From contig JAAYFV010000166.1 in NCBI GenBank assembly GCA_012728075.1, forward strand, positions 1 to 64,000: a DNA stretch of 64,000 nucleotides. Direction: 5' to 3'. A program made the translations under genes and the position numbers. Shown here in pieces: positions 1 through 10,101 of this stretch. The DNA comes from Tissierellia bacterium. GTDB lineage: Bacteria; Bacillota; Clostridia; Tissierellales; Tepidimicrobiaceae. The notes under the pieces are model-generated. The model worked only from the letters and a program-made list of their open reading frames with translations, was not told where the DNA came from and made no database searches. The first letter of the stretch is position 1, and the number at the start of each line of letters is the position of its first letter.

Positions 1-317
1 TAAGGTTTATACCTACATTATTAGAAGAAACGGATAAGATAATGAAGGCACAGATGGCTAGAGGAGCAGATTTTGAATCGGGAAATATAATCAATCGAGC
101 GAAAAACTTAGTCCCTTTATTGGTTCCATTATTTATAAATGCTTTTAGAAGAGCAGATGAATTGGCTAATGCCATGGAAGCTAGATGCTATCGTGGAGGG
201 GAGAATAGAACTAGATTAAATGAATTAAAACTGGATAATCAGGATGTACTAGCAATTAGTATAGCAGCTTTATTTTTTGGATTTATAATATCTACAAAAT
301 ATATTGCTTATGTATAG
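1..317 (+). CDS. ecfT: Energy-coupling factor transporter transmembrane protein EcfT, C-terminal part (5' truncated by window)
   Basis: Reading frame open from window start; protein contains the EcfT-like C-terminal segment [13 protein letters not shown]...[20 protein letters not shown]; directly upstream of truA as in Firmicutes. Confidence 0.85.
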   Translation, partial: RFIPTLLEETDKIMKAQMARGADFESGNIINRAKNLVPLLVPLFINAFRRADELANAMEARCYRGGENRTRLNELKLDNQDVLAISIAALFFGFIISTKYIAYV

Positions 318-326
318 AGGGATAAT

Positions 327-1061
327 ATGGCTAATATAAAATTAACAATACAATATGAAGGCACCAACTATATAGGATGGCAAAAACAACCAAAAGGAGA
401 TAGTATCCAAAGGGAAATAGAAAAAGCCATTAAACAGATTACTGGTGAAGAAGTAGATCTTATAGGATCTTGTAGGACTGATAGTGGAGTTCATGCTATA
501 GGACAGGTAGCTAATTTCCATACTAACTCATCTATTCCTCCAGATAGATTTATGTATGCTCTAAACAGTAAATTACCAGAAGATATATCCATAGTTAAAT
601 CCGAAGAAGTAGCCAAGGATTTTCATTCAAGATATGATGCTATTGGCAAGAGATATAAATATCTAATTTATAATCATCCCATAAGAAACCCTTTATATAG
701 GAGATTTGTCTATCATGTTTTTTATCCTTTGGATTACCACGAGATGAACAAAGGGATTAGGTATTTTATAGGTACCCATGACTTTACATCTTTTATGTCA
801 GCTAATAGCAATGTAGATAATCCCATTAGAAGGATTGATCAATCTTTTTTATCTAGAGAAGGAGATTTGATAATATTTTCCATAGAGGGAAATGGTTTTT
901 TATACAATATGATCAGGATAATAGTAGGAACATTGGTAGAAATTGGACGAGGAGTGATGAAACCTCATAATATTCCCCATATTATTGAATCAAAAAATAG
1001 AGAATTAGCAGGACCTACAGCCCCACCTCAAGGACTCTATTTAGAAAAAGTTTATTATTAA
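327..1061 (+). CDS. truA: tRNA pseudouridine(38-40) synthase TruA
   Basis: Protein with YEGTNYIGWQKQP, GSCRTDSGVHAIGQVANF and GNGFLYNMIRIIVGTL motifs. Confidence 0.95.
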   Translation: MANIKLTIQYEGTNYIGWQKQPKGDSIQREIEKAIKQITGEEVDLIGSCRTDSGVHAIGQVANFHTNSSIPPDRFMYALNSKLPEDISIVKSEEVAKDFHSRYDAIGKRYKYLIYNHPIRNPLYRRFVYHVFYPLDYHEMNKGIRYFIGTHDFTSFMSANSNVDNPIRRIDQSFLSREGDLIIFSIEGNGFLYNMIRIIVGTLVEIGRGVMKPHNIPHIIESKNRELAGPTAPPQGLYLEKVYY

Positions 1062-1070
1062 AAATACGTC

Positions 1071-1099
1071 TTGACATTGATAATACCTTGTATTAGAAT
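1071..1099 (+). promoter_or_regulatory. Sigma-A type promoter for rplM-rpsI
   Basis: TTGACA (1071-1076), 17-bp spacer, TAGAAT (1094-1099). Confidence 0.75.
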
Positions 1100-1104
1100 A
1101 TATA

Positions 1105-1160
1105 GGAGTGTTTAAAAGCCCCGGAACTTTGAGACACAACTCAATGCTGGATAAGGAGGG
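1105..1160 (+). ncRNA. Candidate L13 (rplM) 5' leader structure
   Basis: Structured-looking leader between the promoter and rplM including hairpin TTGAG-acacaa-CTCAA (1129-1144) and AGCCCCGGAAC...GCTGG; position fits the L13 leader family. No covariance search possible here. Confidence 0.35.
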
Positions 1161-1166
1161 AAAAAG

Positions 1167-1595
1167 ATGAAGAGCTATATGGCTAAGCCAAATGAAATTG
1201 ATAGAAAATGGTACGTAATAGATGCAGAAGGCAAAGTATTAGGTAGATTGGCATCAGAAGTAGCAACTATATTGAGAGGAAAACATAAACCTATATATAC
1301 TCCTCATGTAGATACTGGGGACTATGTAATAATTATAAATGCAGATAAAGTAAGATTAACTGGGAAGAAATTAGAGCAAAAAGAATATAGATATCATACA
1401 GGGTATCCAGGTGGATTAAGATCTATACCCTATAGTAGAATGATGAAAGAAAACCCAGAAAAAGCTATTCAACTAGCTGTTAAAGGGATGTTACCAAAGA
1501 ATAGATTGGGAAGACAGATGATTAAGAAGTTGAAAGTATATAGTGGACCGGAACATAATCATGAGGCACAAAAACCAGAATTATATGAATTCTAG
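1167..1595 (+). CDS. rplM: 50S ribosomal protein L13
   Basis: [30 protein letters not shown]...; followed by rpsI. Confidence 0.97.
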   Translation: MKSYMAKPNEIDRKWYVIDAEGKVLGRLASEVATILRGKHKPIYTPHVDTGDYVIIINADKVRLTGKKLEQKEYRYHTGYPGGLRSIPYSRMMKENPEKAIQLAVKGMLPKNRLGRQMIKKLKVYSGPEHNHEAQKPELYEF

Positions 1596-1620
1596 CTGTT
1601 ATTAGAAGGGAGGACTGTAA

Positions 1621-2013
1621 GTGGCTAATGTACAATATATTGGAACAGGAAGAAGAAAGACTTCAGTAGCAAGGGTTAGATTACTTCCTGGTTCTGGGAA
1701 AATTATTATAAATAAAAGAGATATAGACGATTACTTTGATTTTGATACATTAAAGGTTTTAGTTAGAGAACCTTTGGAAATAACGGATACTTTAGACAAA
1801 TATGATGTATTTGTAAATGTACAGGGCGGAGGATTTACAGGTCAAGCTGGAGCTATTAGACATGGTATATCTAGAGCCTTAATAGAATCTGACGAAGAAT
1901 TAAGACCTGTACTTAAAAAAGCAGGTTTCCTAACTAGGGATCCAAGAATGAAGGAAAGAAAGAAATATGGTTTAAAGAAAGCAAGAAAAGCACCACAATT
2001 CTCCAAGAGATAA
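1621..2013 (+). CDS. rpsI: 30S ribosomal protein S9 (GTG start)
   Basis: [21 protein letters not shown]...[17 protein letters not shown]. Confidence 0.97.
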   Translation: MANVQYIGTGRRKTSVARVRLLPGSGKIIINKRDIDDYFDFDTLKVLVREPLEITDTLDKYDVFVNVQGGGFTGQAGAIRHGISRALIESDEELRPVLKKAGFLTRDPRMKERKKYGLKKARKAPQFSKR

Positions 2014-2023
2014 TCAAATATAC

Positions 2024-2056
2024 AAACTGCCAAGAAGAACTTTGGCAGTTTTTTTG
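2024..2056 (+). terminator. Intrinsic terminator after rpsI
   Basis: Stem AAACTGCCAA/TTGGCAGTTT followed by a T-run. Confidence 0.85.
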
Positions 2057-2107
2057 TTGTATATAAACCCCCTTCTAGCCATATATTTCATTAGAGGGGG
2101 TATAATA

Positions 2108-2719
2108 TTGAAGGTAATATATATTAGGAAAAAACAACTATATATTTTTTTGTCAATAATATTTATTTTAATAATTTTATTGATTATTTCCTTTAAAAAC
2201 AAAGCTATACCTACCATGAACACTCTCATAAGCAATAAAACAATCGGCATAGACCCAGGCCACGGTGGCATAGACCCAGGTACTGTAAGTAAAAATGGAG
2301 TATTAGAAGCAGAAATCAATTTAAAAATAGGATTAAAATTAAAAGATATAATTCAATCCCATGGGGGAAAAGTAGTATTAACAAGGAAAAATAAAAATTC
2401 TCTATCGAAAGTAAAAAGGGAAGATTTAGAGAGGCGGAAAGGGATTATAGAAGAGGAAAATTGCGATATATTTTTAACAATCCACTTAAATAGTTTTACC
2501 GATTCTAGATATCATGGAGCCCAAATTTTCTATAAAAAGGGATCTCAAGAAAGTATGATTTTAGCAGATTGTATTCAGGAAGAATTACGTAAGGCATTAG
2601 ATGAAAACAATACTAGAGTGCCCCAGGAAAGGGAAGATATATATTTATTGAGTGAATTAAACATTCCATCGGTTTTAGTGGAGTGTGGATTTTTATCCAA
2701 TGAACAAGAAGAACAATAG
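2108..2719 (+). CDS. cwlD: N-acetylmuramoyl-L-alanine amidase CwlD, interrupted near the C-terminus by in-frame TAG; homologous frame continues to 2812
   Basis: IGIDPGHGGIDPGT, IFLTIHLNSF and VLVECGFLSN amidase_3 motifs; TTG start at 2108. After TAG 2717-2719 the same frame continues LQTDNYQEKIAQGIYNGIIKYFEKIEEKQN*. Confidence 0.85.
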   Translation: MKVIYIRKKQLYIFLSIIFILIILLIISFKNKAIPTMNTLISNKTIGIDPGHGGIDPGTVSKNGVLEAEINLKIGLKLKDIIQSHGGKVVLTRKNKNSLSKVKREDLERRKGIIEEENCDIFLTIHLNSFTDSRYHGAQIFYKKGSQESMILADCIQEELRKALDENNTRVPQEREDIYLLSELNIPSVLVECGFLSNEQEEQ

Positions 2720-2813
2720 CTACAGACTGATAACTATCAAGAGAAAATAGCCCAAGGAATATACAATGGTATAATTAAATATTTCGAAAAAATTGAAGAA
2801 AAACAGAATTAAA

Positions 2814-2964
2814 TGTGGATAAGCTCTGTGGATAACTATAAAAACTGTGGACAAACAAATATTATGTAAACATAACTATGCCTTATAGTGCATTTTCATG
2901 GCAGAATATAAGTTTACATAAGTTATCCACTTGTGAATGTGGATAATGTGGATAAAGTGGATAT
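2814..2964. promoter_or_regulatory. DnaA-box cluster
   Basis: TGTGGATAA at 2814-2822, 2827-2835, 2938-2946 and 2947-2955 (last two abutting); one-mismatch boxes TGTGGACAA 2846-2854 and TTATCCACT 2923-2931; degenerate AGTGGATAT 2956-2964. Confidence 0.75.
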
Positions 2965-3166
2965 TTTTTAGACAAGCTTTATTGGATAAAATACATCTTT
3001 GTATTTTTATTTTCGTTGCAAAAATAACAGTATTGCAATATTATCCCTTCTCTTGTATAATAAAATCGATGCTACTTTTAAATCCACCATTTAGTAAAAA
3101 ATACTATGTTTAAATCGTGGATTTTAGGGTATCATATTATGGATAAATTTAGGAAGGAGTGGTAAA

Positions 3167-4258
3167 ATGGTAGCAAAGAAAACTCCCCTTTATGATGAAC
3201 ATGTAAAACTTGGGGGAAATATAGTTGATTATGCAGGATGGTTCCTTCCAGTACAATATGAAGGTCTAATTCCAGAACACGAGGCAGTAAGAAATGCAGC
3301 AGGATTATTTGATGTATCTCATATGGGAGAAATAGTAGTTAAAGGTGAGGATGCTTTAGCATATTTACAATACTTAACAACAAACGATATAGCATCAATA
3401 GAAACTGACCAGATAATATATACAATGATGTGCTATCCTGATGGAGGAGTAGTAGATGATTTTTTAGTGTATAAGTATGCTGACGATGAGTATCTACTCG
3501 TTGTTAATGCTGCTAATACAGACAAGGATTTTAAATGGATGATAGACAATAAAAAGGACTTTAATATCATCATTGAAAACATTTCCGATCAAATTGGTGA
3601 AGTAGCTATTCAAGGACCTAAGTCTGAAAAAATATTACAAAAGTTAACAGATACAGACTTATCAAAGATCAAACCATTTCATTTTGATAGAAAAGTTAAT
3701 ATATCAGGTGTAGAGTGTATGGTATCTCGAACTGGCTATACTGGCGAAGATGGATTTGAAATATATACATCTAAGGATGATATAGTTAAAATTTGGAATG
3801 CTATACTAGAAGCCGGTAAAGACGAGGGAATTAAACCAGCAGGTTTAGGATGCAGGGATACCCTTAGATTTGAAGCAACTATGCCTTTATATGGAAATGA
3901 AATATCAAAAGATATTACTCCATTAGAAGGGGGATTGAAATTTGCCGTAAAATTAGATAAAGAAGAAGATTTTATAGGCAAAGAGGCCCTTAAGAAGCAA
4001 TGGGAAGAAGGATTGACTAGAAAAGTTGTTGGATTTGAAATGATAGAAAGAGGTATACCAAGAGAAGGCTATGAAGTATATAAAGATGGGAAAAAGATTG
4101 GCCATGTGACCACAGGATATATGTCACCAACTCTTAAAAAGAGTATAGGAAATGCACTAATAGATATTAACGAAGCTGAAATAGGCAAAGAAATAGATAT
4201 AATGATTAGGAAAAAACCTGTAAAAGCTAAAATCGTTAGTAGAAAATTTTTAAAATAA
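3167..4258 (+). CDS. gcvT: Aminomethyltransferase, glycine cleavage T protein
   Basis: KKTPLYDEHVKLGGNIVDYAGWFLPVQYEG, SHMGEI, GYTGEDGFEIY; followed by gcvH-gcvPA-gcvPB-lpd. Confidence 0.96.
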   Translation: MVAKKTPLYDEHVKLGGNIVDYAGWFLPVQYEGLIPEHEAVRNAAGLFDVSHMGEIVVKGEDALAYLQYLTTNDIASIETDQIIYTMMCYPDGGVVDDFLVYKYADDEYLLVVNAANTDKDFKWMIDNKKDFNIIIENISDQIGEVAIQGPKSEKILQKLTDTDLSKIKPFHFDRKVNISGVECMVSRTGYTGEDGFEIYTSKDDIVKIWNAILEAGKDEGIKPAGLGCRDTLRFEATMPLYGNEISKDITPLEGGLKFAVKLDKEEDFIGKEALKKQWEEGLTRKVVGFEMIERGIPREGYEVYKDGKKIGHVTTGYMSPTLKKSIGNALIDINEAEIGKEIDIMIRKKPVKAKIVSRKFLK

Positions 4259-4305
4259 TTAAATAAAATTAATATAAATTAATGATAATTAAGGAGGGCT
4301 AAACA

Positions 4306-4689
4306 ATGAAGGTTTTAAAAGATTTGTATTATACAGAAGATCATGAGTGGCTTAAAGTTGAAGGAGATGAGGCATATATAGGTCTTGCTGATTATGCACA
4401 AGATCAATTAGGGGATATTGTATATGTGGAACTTCCAGAAATTGATGATGAATATGAAAAAGAAGAAGCTTTTTCTGCAGTAGAATCAGTAAAGGCAGCA
4501 GCAGATGTTTATATGCCAGTAGATGGAAAGATAGTAGAAGTAAATGAAGAATTATTAGACGATCCTGGCTTATTAAACCAAGATCCTTATGAAAACTGGA
4601 TAGTAAAAATTGAAATAGCAGACAAATCTCAATTAGACGATTTAATGACAAGTGAGGAATATGAAAAGTTCTTAGATGAGGAGGTTTAA
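4306..4689 (+). CDS. gcvH: Glycine cleavage system H protein
   Basis: [36 protein letters not shown] and lipoylation motif [10 protein letters not shown]. Confidence 0.96.
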   Translation: MKVLKDLYYTEDHEWLKVEGDEAYIGLADYAQDQLGDIVYVELPEIDDEYEKEEAFSAVESVKAAADVYMPVDGKIVEVNEELLDDPGLLNQDPYENWIVKIEIADKSQLDDLMTSEEYEKFLDEEV

Positions 4690-4691
4690 TT

Positions 4692-6038
4692 ATGTATCCT
4701 TACATCCCAAACACTAAAGAAGATGAACAGAGGATGTTGGAAGTTATAGGAGTTAATTCAATAGATGATCTATTTAGCGATATACCTGAGGATGTGAAAT
4801 TAAAAAGAGATTTAAATCTCAATCCCTCCATGTCAGAACTAGAAGCAGCCAAATATATGAAAAAATTAGCAGAATCCAACACCCCTATAGATGATTTAAC
4901 TTGTTTTTTGGGTGCAGGTGCATATGACCATTATATACCTTCAATAGTAGGGCATATCACCTCAAGAAGTGAATTTTATACTTCTTATACCCCATATCAA
5001 GCTGAAATAAGTCAAGGTACATTACAATATATATTTGAATATCAAACTCTCATATGTAATTTAACAGGAATGGATGTATCTAATGCTTCCTTATATGATG
5101 GGGGAACAGCTATTGCTGAGGCAGCTTTCATGGCATCTAATATAACTAGGAGAAATAAAGTAGTTATATCTAAGACAGTTAATCCAGAATACAGAAAAGT
5201 CCTAAAAACCTATGCTCATCTTCAGCAAATTGAAGTAGTTGAAATAGATGATAAAGAAGGAGTAACGGATTTAGACCAATTAAAAAATCATGTTGATAAC
5301 AAAACTGCAGCAGTAATAGTTCAAAGTCCAAACTTCTTTGGCATAATTGAAGATTTAGAAACCATTGGAGAGATAGCTCATAGCCAAAAGAGGACTATGT
5401 TTGTAACCTCTGTAGACCCAATATCTTTAGGAATTCTTAAAACTCCAGGTTCTCTAGGAGCAGATATAGTAGTAGGAGAAGGACAGTCTATGGGAATGCC
5501 CCTTGCTTTTGGTGGACCATATCTTGGATTTATGGCAACTAAAAAAGCTCATATGAGAAAATTGCCTGGTAGGATAGTGGGAGAAACTGTAGATGTAGAT
5601 GGAAATAGAGCTTTTGTACTTACACTACAAGCTAGGGAACAACATATTAGAAGGGAAAAAGCAACTTCCAATATATGCTCTAATCAAGGAGTCAATACAT
5701 TAGCAGCTACAGTATATCTTGTTACCTTAGGAAAAGAAGGATTAAGAGAAGTAGCAACTCAGGCAACTCAAAAAGCTCATTATGCATTTGAACAAATAAC
5801 TAAATCAGGCAAATACAAACCATTATTTGACAAACCTTTCTTTAAGGAGTTTGTAGTAACAAGTTCTGTAGATGCAGATGAAATAAACAAGAAGTTATTA
5901 GAAGAAAAAATACTTGGAGGTTACTCATTAGGAAGAGAATATCCCCAATATAAAAATGGAATACTCTATGCAGTCACTGAGAAGAGGACAAAAGAAGAAA
6001 TTGATACCTTAAGTTCTGTATTGGAGGGGATAATATGA
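4692..6038 (+). CDS. gcvPA: Glycine dehydrogenase (decarboxylating) subunit 1
   Basis: [21 protein letters not shown]..., [26 protein letters not shown]. Confidence 0.95.
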   Translation: MYPYIPNTKEDEQRMLEVIGVNSIDDLFSDIPEDVKLKRDLNLNPSMSELEAAKYMKKLAESNTPIDDLTCFLGAGAYDHYIPSIVGHITSRSEFYTSYTPYQAEISQGTLQYIFEYQTLICNLTGMDVSNASLYDGGTAIAEAAFMASNITRRNKVVISKTVNPEYRKVLKTYAHLQQIEVVEIDDKEGVTDLDQLKNHVDNKTAAVIVQSPNFFGIIEDLETIGEIAHSQKRTMFVTSVDPISLGILKTPGSLGADIVVGEGQSMGMPLAFGGPYLGFMATKKAHMRKLPGRIVGETVDVDGNRAFVLTLQAREQHIRREKATSNICSNQGVNTLAATVYLVTLGKEGLREVATQATQKAHYAFEQITKSGKYKPLFDKPFFKEFVVTSSVDADEINKKLLEEKILGGYSLGREYPQYKNGILYAVTEKRTKEEIDTLSSVLEGII

Positions 6039-7489
6039 AAACATATAATAAATTAATATTCGAATTATCAAAGCCAGGAAGAACTGCCTATAGGTTACCA
6101 GAAAATGATGTAGATCAAGTAGCCCTTGAGGAGTTAATTCCTGAAGAATATTTGAATAAAGATGAGTTAGACCTTCCAGAATTAAGTGAAGTAGACATAA
6201 TAAGACATTACACTAATCTTTCCAATAAAAACTTTGGTGTAGATACAGGTTTTTATCCATTAGGCTCTTGTACTATGAAATATAATCCAAAGATAAATGA
6301 AAATATGGCAGCACTAGATGGATTTGCAAATATACATCCATTACAACCAGAAGAGACAGTACAAGGTGCTCTTAGATTGATGTATGAAATTGATAGAGCA
6401 TTATGTGAAATATCCGGTATGGATAAGATGACATTGCAACCAGCAGCTGGAGCTCACGGTGAGCTTACAGGCTTAACTTTAATAAAAGCTTATCATGAAA
6501 ATAGAGGAGATACTAAGAGAACCAAGATAATAGTTCCAGACTCAGCTCATGGTACTAATCCAGCATCAGCAGTAATGGCAGGATTTGATACAGTAGAGAT
6601 TAAATCCACAGAAGAAGGACTAGTGGATTTAGAAAGCTTAAAAGCTGTATTAAATGATGAAATTGCTGGCTTGATGCTTACAAATCCAAATACATTGGGA
6701 TTATTTGATAGAAATATTAAAGAAATAGCGGATTTAGTTCATGAAGCAGGAGGATTGGTTTATTACGATGGTGCTAATGCCAATGCTATACTAGGTAAAG
6801 CCCGTCCAGGAGATATGGGATTTGACGTAGTTCATTTTAACATACACAAAACTTTCTCCACACCTCATGGTGGCGGTGGACCAGGTTCAGGTCCTGTTGG
6901 AGTAAAGGAATGTTTGTTGGAATTTTTACCAGTACCAACAGTTGAAAAAGATGGAGATAGGTACTATTTAAACTATGATATTCCAAAATCCGTAGGTAAG
7001 ATGAAGGATTTCCACGGTCATTTCAATATATTGGTTAGGGCTTATACCTATATATTGACTATGGGTAGGGATGGATTGAAGAAAGCAAGTGAGATGGCAG
7101 TATTAAATTCTAACTATTTAGCCCATAGATTGAAAGATCATTATAATTTACAAGAAAATGCTATCTTTAAGCATGAATTTGTATTAGCTGGATTAAAAGG
7201 TGATTTTTTAGATGTAAGTACTTTAGACGTAGCAAAGAGGCTGTTAGACTATGGCTATCATCCACCAACAATATATTTCCCACTTATAGTAAATGAAGCA
7301 CTAATGCCAGAACCAACAGAGACAGAAAGCAAAGAAACTTTAGATGAATTTGCAGAGGCACTTATTAAGATAGCAGAAGAAGCAAAAGAAAATCCAGAAA
7401 TACTAAAAGAAGCACCCCATGATACTCCAGTAAGGAGAGTAGATGAAACAAGAGCAGCAAGGAATCCTATACTCAAATATGAAGGGTAG
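6035..7489 (+). CDS. gcvPB: Glycine dehydrogenase (decarboxylating) subunit 2
   Basis: [18 protein letters not shown]-lysine region [24 protein letters not shown]. Confidence 0.96.
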   Translation: MKTYNKLIFELSKPGRTAYRLPENDVDQVALEELIPEEYLNKDELDLPELSEVDIIRHYTNLSNKNFGVDTGFYPLGSCTMKYNPKINENMAALDGFANIHPLQPEETVQGALRLMYEIDRALCEISGMDKMTLQPAAGAHGELTGLTLIKAYHENRGDTKRTKIIVPDSAHGTNPASAVMAGFDTVEIKSTEEGLVDLESLKAVLNDEIAGLMLTNPNTLGLFDRNIKEIADLVHEAGGLVYYDGANANAILGKARPGDMGFDVVHFNIHKTFSTPHGGGGPGSGPVGVKECLLEFLPVPTVEKDGDRYYLNYDIPKSVGKMKDFHGHFNILVRAYTYILTMGRDGLKKASEMAVLNSNYLAHRLKDHYNLQENAIFKHEFVLAGLKGDFLDVSTLDVAKRLLDYGYHPPTIYFPLIVNEALMPEPTETESKETLDEFAEALIKIAEEAKENPEILKEAPHDTPVRRVDETRAARNPILKYEG

Positions 7490-7501
7490 GTGTAATATTA
7501 G

Positions 7502-8917
7502 TTGAGCAAAAATATAGCAGTTATAGGAGCAGGTCCAGGAGGGTATGTAGCAGCTATAAGAGGAGCTCAACTAGGTGCTAATATCTATTTAATAGAGGAA
7601 AGGGAAGTAGGGGGTACATGCCTTAATAGAGGCTGTATCCCTACTAAAACTTATTTTAGAAACGCTGAAATAATGCGTACTCTAAGGCGTTCCAAAGAAT
7701 TTGGGATTACAGTAGATAACTTCAAATTAGATGGCAAAGCACTACAGGAGAGAAAAAAAGCTGTAGTTGGCCAACTAGTAGGTGGCATCGAAAAGTTGAT
7801 ATCCTCATATAATAATATTGAATTCATACCTGGAAGAGCTTCTATTAAGGATAAAAATACCATAGTTATAGATTTAAAAGATGGAAACACTCGTGAAATA
7901 TCTGTAGACAATATAGTCATAGCTACAGGCTCTAAGCCTACTATGACCGAAACCAAAGGAATAGATTTAGAAGGGGTAATCACAAGTGATGATCTTTTAG
8001 AGATGGAAGAGATACCAGAAACTCTAATAGTAGTAGGCGGTGGAGTAATAGGGCTGGAGTTTGCTAGCATATATCAGGAATTAGGTTCCCAAGTTATACT
8101 CCTTGCATCTAGAATATTAAAAAATGTGGACATGGAGTTAACAAGGAGATTGCCTATGTTCTTTAAGAAACAAGGCATGGAAACCTATGTAGATATAAGA
8201 GCAAAGGAAATAGTAAAAGAAGGAGACAAACTAAAGGTAATTGCTAGATATAAAAACAAAGATAAAGAAATAGAAGTAGTTGGAGATAAGGTACTTATAG
8301 CATCAGGCCGGGGCCCTGTAGTAGAAGGTTTAAATCTCGATGGTGTAGGAGTTGAATATGATCACAAGGGCATAAAGGTTAATGAACATTTTGAAACAAC
8401 AACAGAAGGTATATATGCTATAGGAGACGTAAATGATTTAGGGATTCAATTAGCTCATGTGGCTTCTAGTCAAGGTATATATGTAATGGAAAGATTGATG
8501 GGATTAACACCAGATATTAATTTGGATGTATATCCTAATTGTGTATTTACTTTACCAGAAGTGGCCTTTGTAGGATTAACTGAAGAACAGTTGAAGGAAA
8601 AGAATATTGATTATATTAGCAGTAAATTTATGTTTGCTGCCAATGGAAAAGCATTATCTTTAGGAGAAGGAGAAGGATTTATAAAGGTATTTGCTTCCAA
8701 GGAGGATAATAGGATTTTAGGTATTACCATAGTGGGCCCTCATGCCAATGATTTAATCCATGAAGGAGCTTTAGTTATAGCTAATGATTTGAAGTTAGAT
8801 GCTATAACTAGAACCATCCATGCTCATCCAACTTTAAGTGAGGCTTTCATGGAAGCAGTTCATGGCTTAGAGGATAAGGCAATCCACATGGCACCTCCAA
8901 GAAAGAAAAGAAAGTAA
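7502..8917 (+). CDS. lpdA: Dihydrolipoyl dehydrogenase (TTG start)
   Basis: IGAGPGGYVAAIRGAQLG, GGTCLNRGCIPTK, HAHPTLSEAFMEAVHG; last gene of gcv operon. Confidence 0.93.
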   Translation: MSKNIAVIGAGPGGYVAAIRGAQLGANIYLIEEREVGGTCLNRGCIPTKTYFRNAEIMRTLRRSKEFGITVDNFKLDGKALQERKKAVVGQLVGGIEKLISSYNNIEFIPGRASIKDKNTIVIDLKDGNTREISVDNIVIATGSKPTMTETKGIDLEGVITSDDLLEMEEIPETLIVVGGGVIGLEFASIYQELGSQVILLASRILKNVDMELTRRLPMFFKKQGMETYVDIRAKEIVKEGDKLKVIARYKNKDKEIEVVGDKVLIASGRGPVVEGLNLDGVGVEYDHKGIKVNEHFETTTEGIYAIGDVNDLGIQLAHVASSQGIYVMERLMGLTPDINLDVYPNCVFTLPEVAFVGLTEEQLKEKNIDYISSKFMFAANGKALSLGEGEGFIKVFASKEDNRILGITIVGPHANDLIHEGALVIANDLKLDAITRTIHAHPTLSEAFMEAVHGLEDKAIHMAPPRKKRK

Positions 8918-8919
8918 AT

Positions 8920-8956
8920 AAAAAAGAGTAAAATGAAAATCATTTTACTCTTTTTT
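8920..8956 (+). terminator. Intrinsic terminator after lpd
   Basis: AAAAAAGAGTAAAATG-aaaat-CATTTTACTCTTTTTT. Confidence 0.9.
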
Positions 8957-9079
8957 ATTTGGGTTTTTAAAAGGTAAATTAAGGAACAATGTAAAAACTT
9001 ATTTTGTATAAAAAGTGAAAATATTTTCAAAGTATTTTTTAGTTGATAAAATTTAAAGATTACTATATAATTATTTTTG

Positions 9080-9096
9080 TTGCAAATCATTTGCAA
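9080..9096. promoter_or_regulatory. Candidate Zur/Fur-family operator upstream of znuA
   Basis: 17-nt palindrome TTGCAAATCATTTGCAA about 65 bp upstream of the metal transporter operon, which ends in a Fur-family gene. Confidence 0.5.
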
Positions 9097-9159
9097 TTAT
9101 AATTAAAAAACATATAATAGGGTATAATCCATAGAGAATGAAAATATAGGAGGAAAAAT

Positions 9160-10101
9160 ATGAAACTAAATAGATTTTTTATTATAATAATTATATTGGC
9201 TCTAATAGTAATATTTATCACTGGATGTAATAGCTATGAATATGAAAAGGATTTATACAATGATAAAATAAAAATAATTACAACACTATTTCCCCAATAT
9301 GATTTTGCCAATGAAATAGTAAAGGATAAGGGAGAAGTAAAATTACTTCTTCCTCCTGGGGTAGAAGCCCATTCCTATGAACCTACGCCTAAGGATATAG
9401 TAGATATAAAAAAAGCAGATGTATTTATATATACGGGAAAATATATGGAACCTTGGGCAGAGAAGATGATAAAGGAGATAGATGATTCCACAATAGTCAT
9501 AGATATAAGTAAAGGAATAGAGCTTGTAGATGAAGAAGATTGGGAACATAATCATGAACACCATGGAAAGGATCCCCATATATGGTTAGATCCAGTATAT
9601 GCTCAAAAGATAGTAGATAATATATTAGAAGGGATAATAAAAGCAGACAGTAAAAATGAAAATTTTTATAGACAAAATGCAGAGAACTATAAGGAAAAAC
9701 TGGCGGAATTGGATAAAAAATTTGTCGAAACTTTTAGTAAAGTTAAGCACAAAACCATTATACATGGAGGCCATTTTGCCTTTGGTTATTTTGCAAAGCG
9801 CTATGGATTAGAATATATATCTCCTTATGATGGATTTAGTCCTAATGCAGAACCAACTCCTAAGAAAATATCAGAACTGATGAACAATATGAAATCTTTA
9901 GGACTTAATGTGATTTATTATGAGGAGCTTATCGATCCTAAAGTGGCTAAAATTATATCTGAGGAAACAGGAGGGAAGATGCTACTATTACATGGGGCTC
10001 ACAATATATCAAAGGAAGAGTTAGAATCAGGAATAAGCTATATAGAGATAATGGAATCCAATTTAGACAGATTAAAAGAAGGGCTGGGTTATGATGAATA
10101 A
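9160..10101 (+). CDS. znuA: Metal (zinc) ABC transporter substrate-binding lipoprotein
   Basis: Lipobox LIVIFITGC; LPPGVEAHSYEPTPKDI; His-rich EHNHEHHGKDPHIWLDP; IHGGHFAFGYFAKRYGL. Confidence 0.9.
   Translation: MKLNRFFIIIIILALIVIFITGCNSYEYEKDLYNDKIKIITTLFPQYDFANEIVKDKGEVKLLLPPGVEAHSYEPTPKDIVDIKKADVFIYTGKYMEPWAEKMIKEIDDSTIVIDISKGIELVDEEDWEHNHEHHGKDPHIWLDPVYAQKIVDNILEGIIKADSKNENFYRQNAENYKEKLAELDKKFVETFSKVKHKTIIHGGHFAFGYFAKRYGLEYISPYDGFSPNAEPTPKKISELMNNMKSLGLNVIYYEELIDPKVAKIISEETGGKMLLLHGAHNISKEELESGISYIEIMESNLDRLKEGLGYDE

Noticed and set aside
2014-2319. Minus-strand 101-aa hydrophobic ORF over cwlD start
   Set aside because: Antisense to rpsI terminator and cwlD; AT-rich low-complexity translation.
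2717-2719. Pyrrolysine or selenocysteine decoding at the cwlD TAG
   Set aside because: TAG is used as an ordinary stop in neighbouring genes (e.g. ends at 317, 1595 and 7489); selenocysteine uses TGA; CwlD is not a known Pyl protein.
3736-3981. Minus-strand ORF of 81 aa within gcvT and similar shadow ORFs (4352-4651, 7258-7476, 7651-8070, 9343-9579, 15822-16046, 36177-36509 and others)
   Set aside because: Antisense to well-supported genes, low-complexity translation products, no RBS or family similarity.
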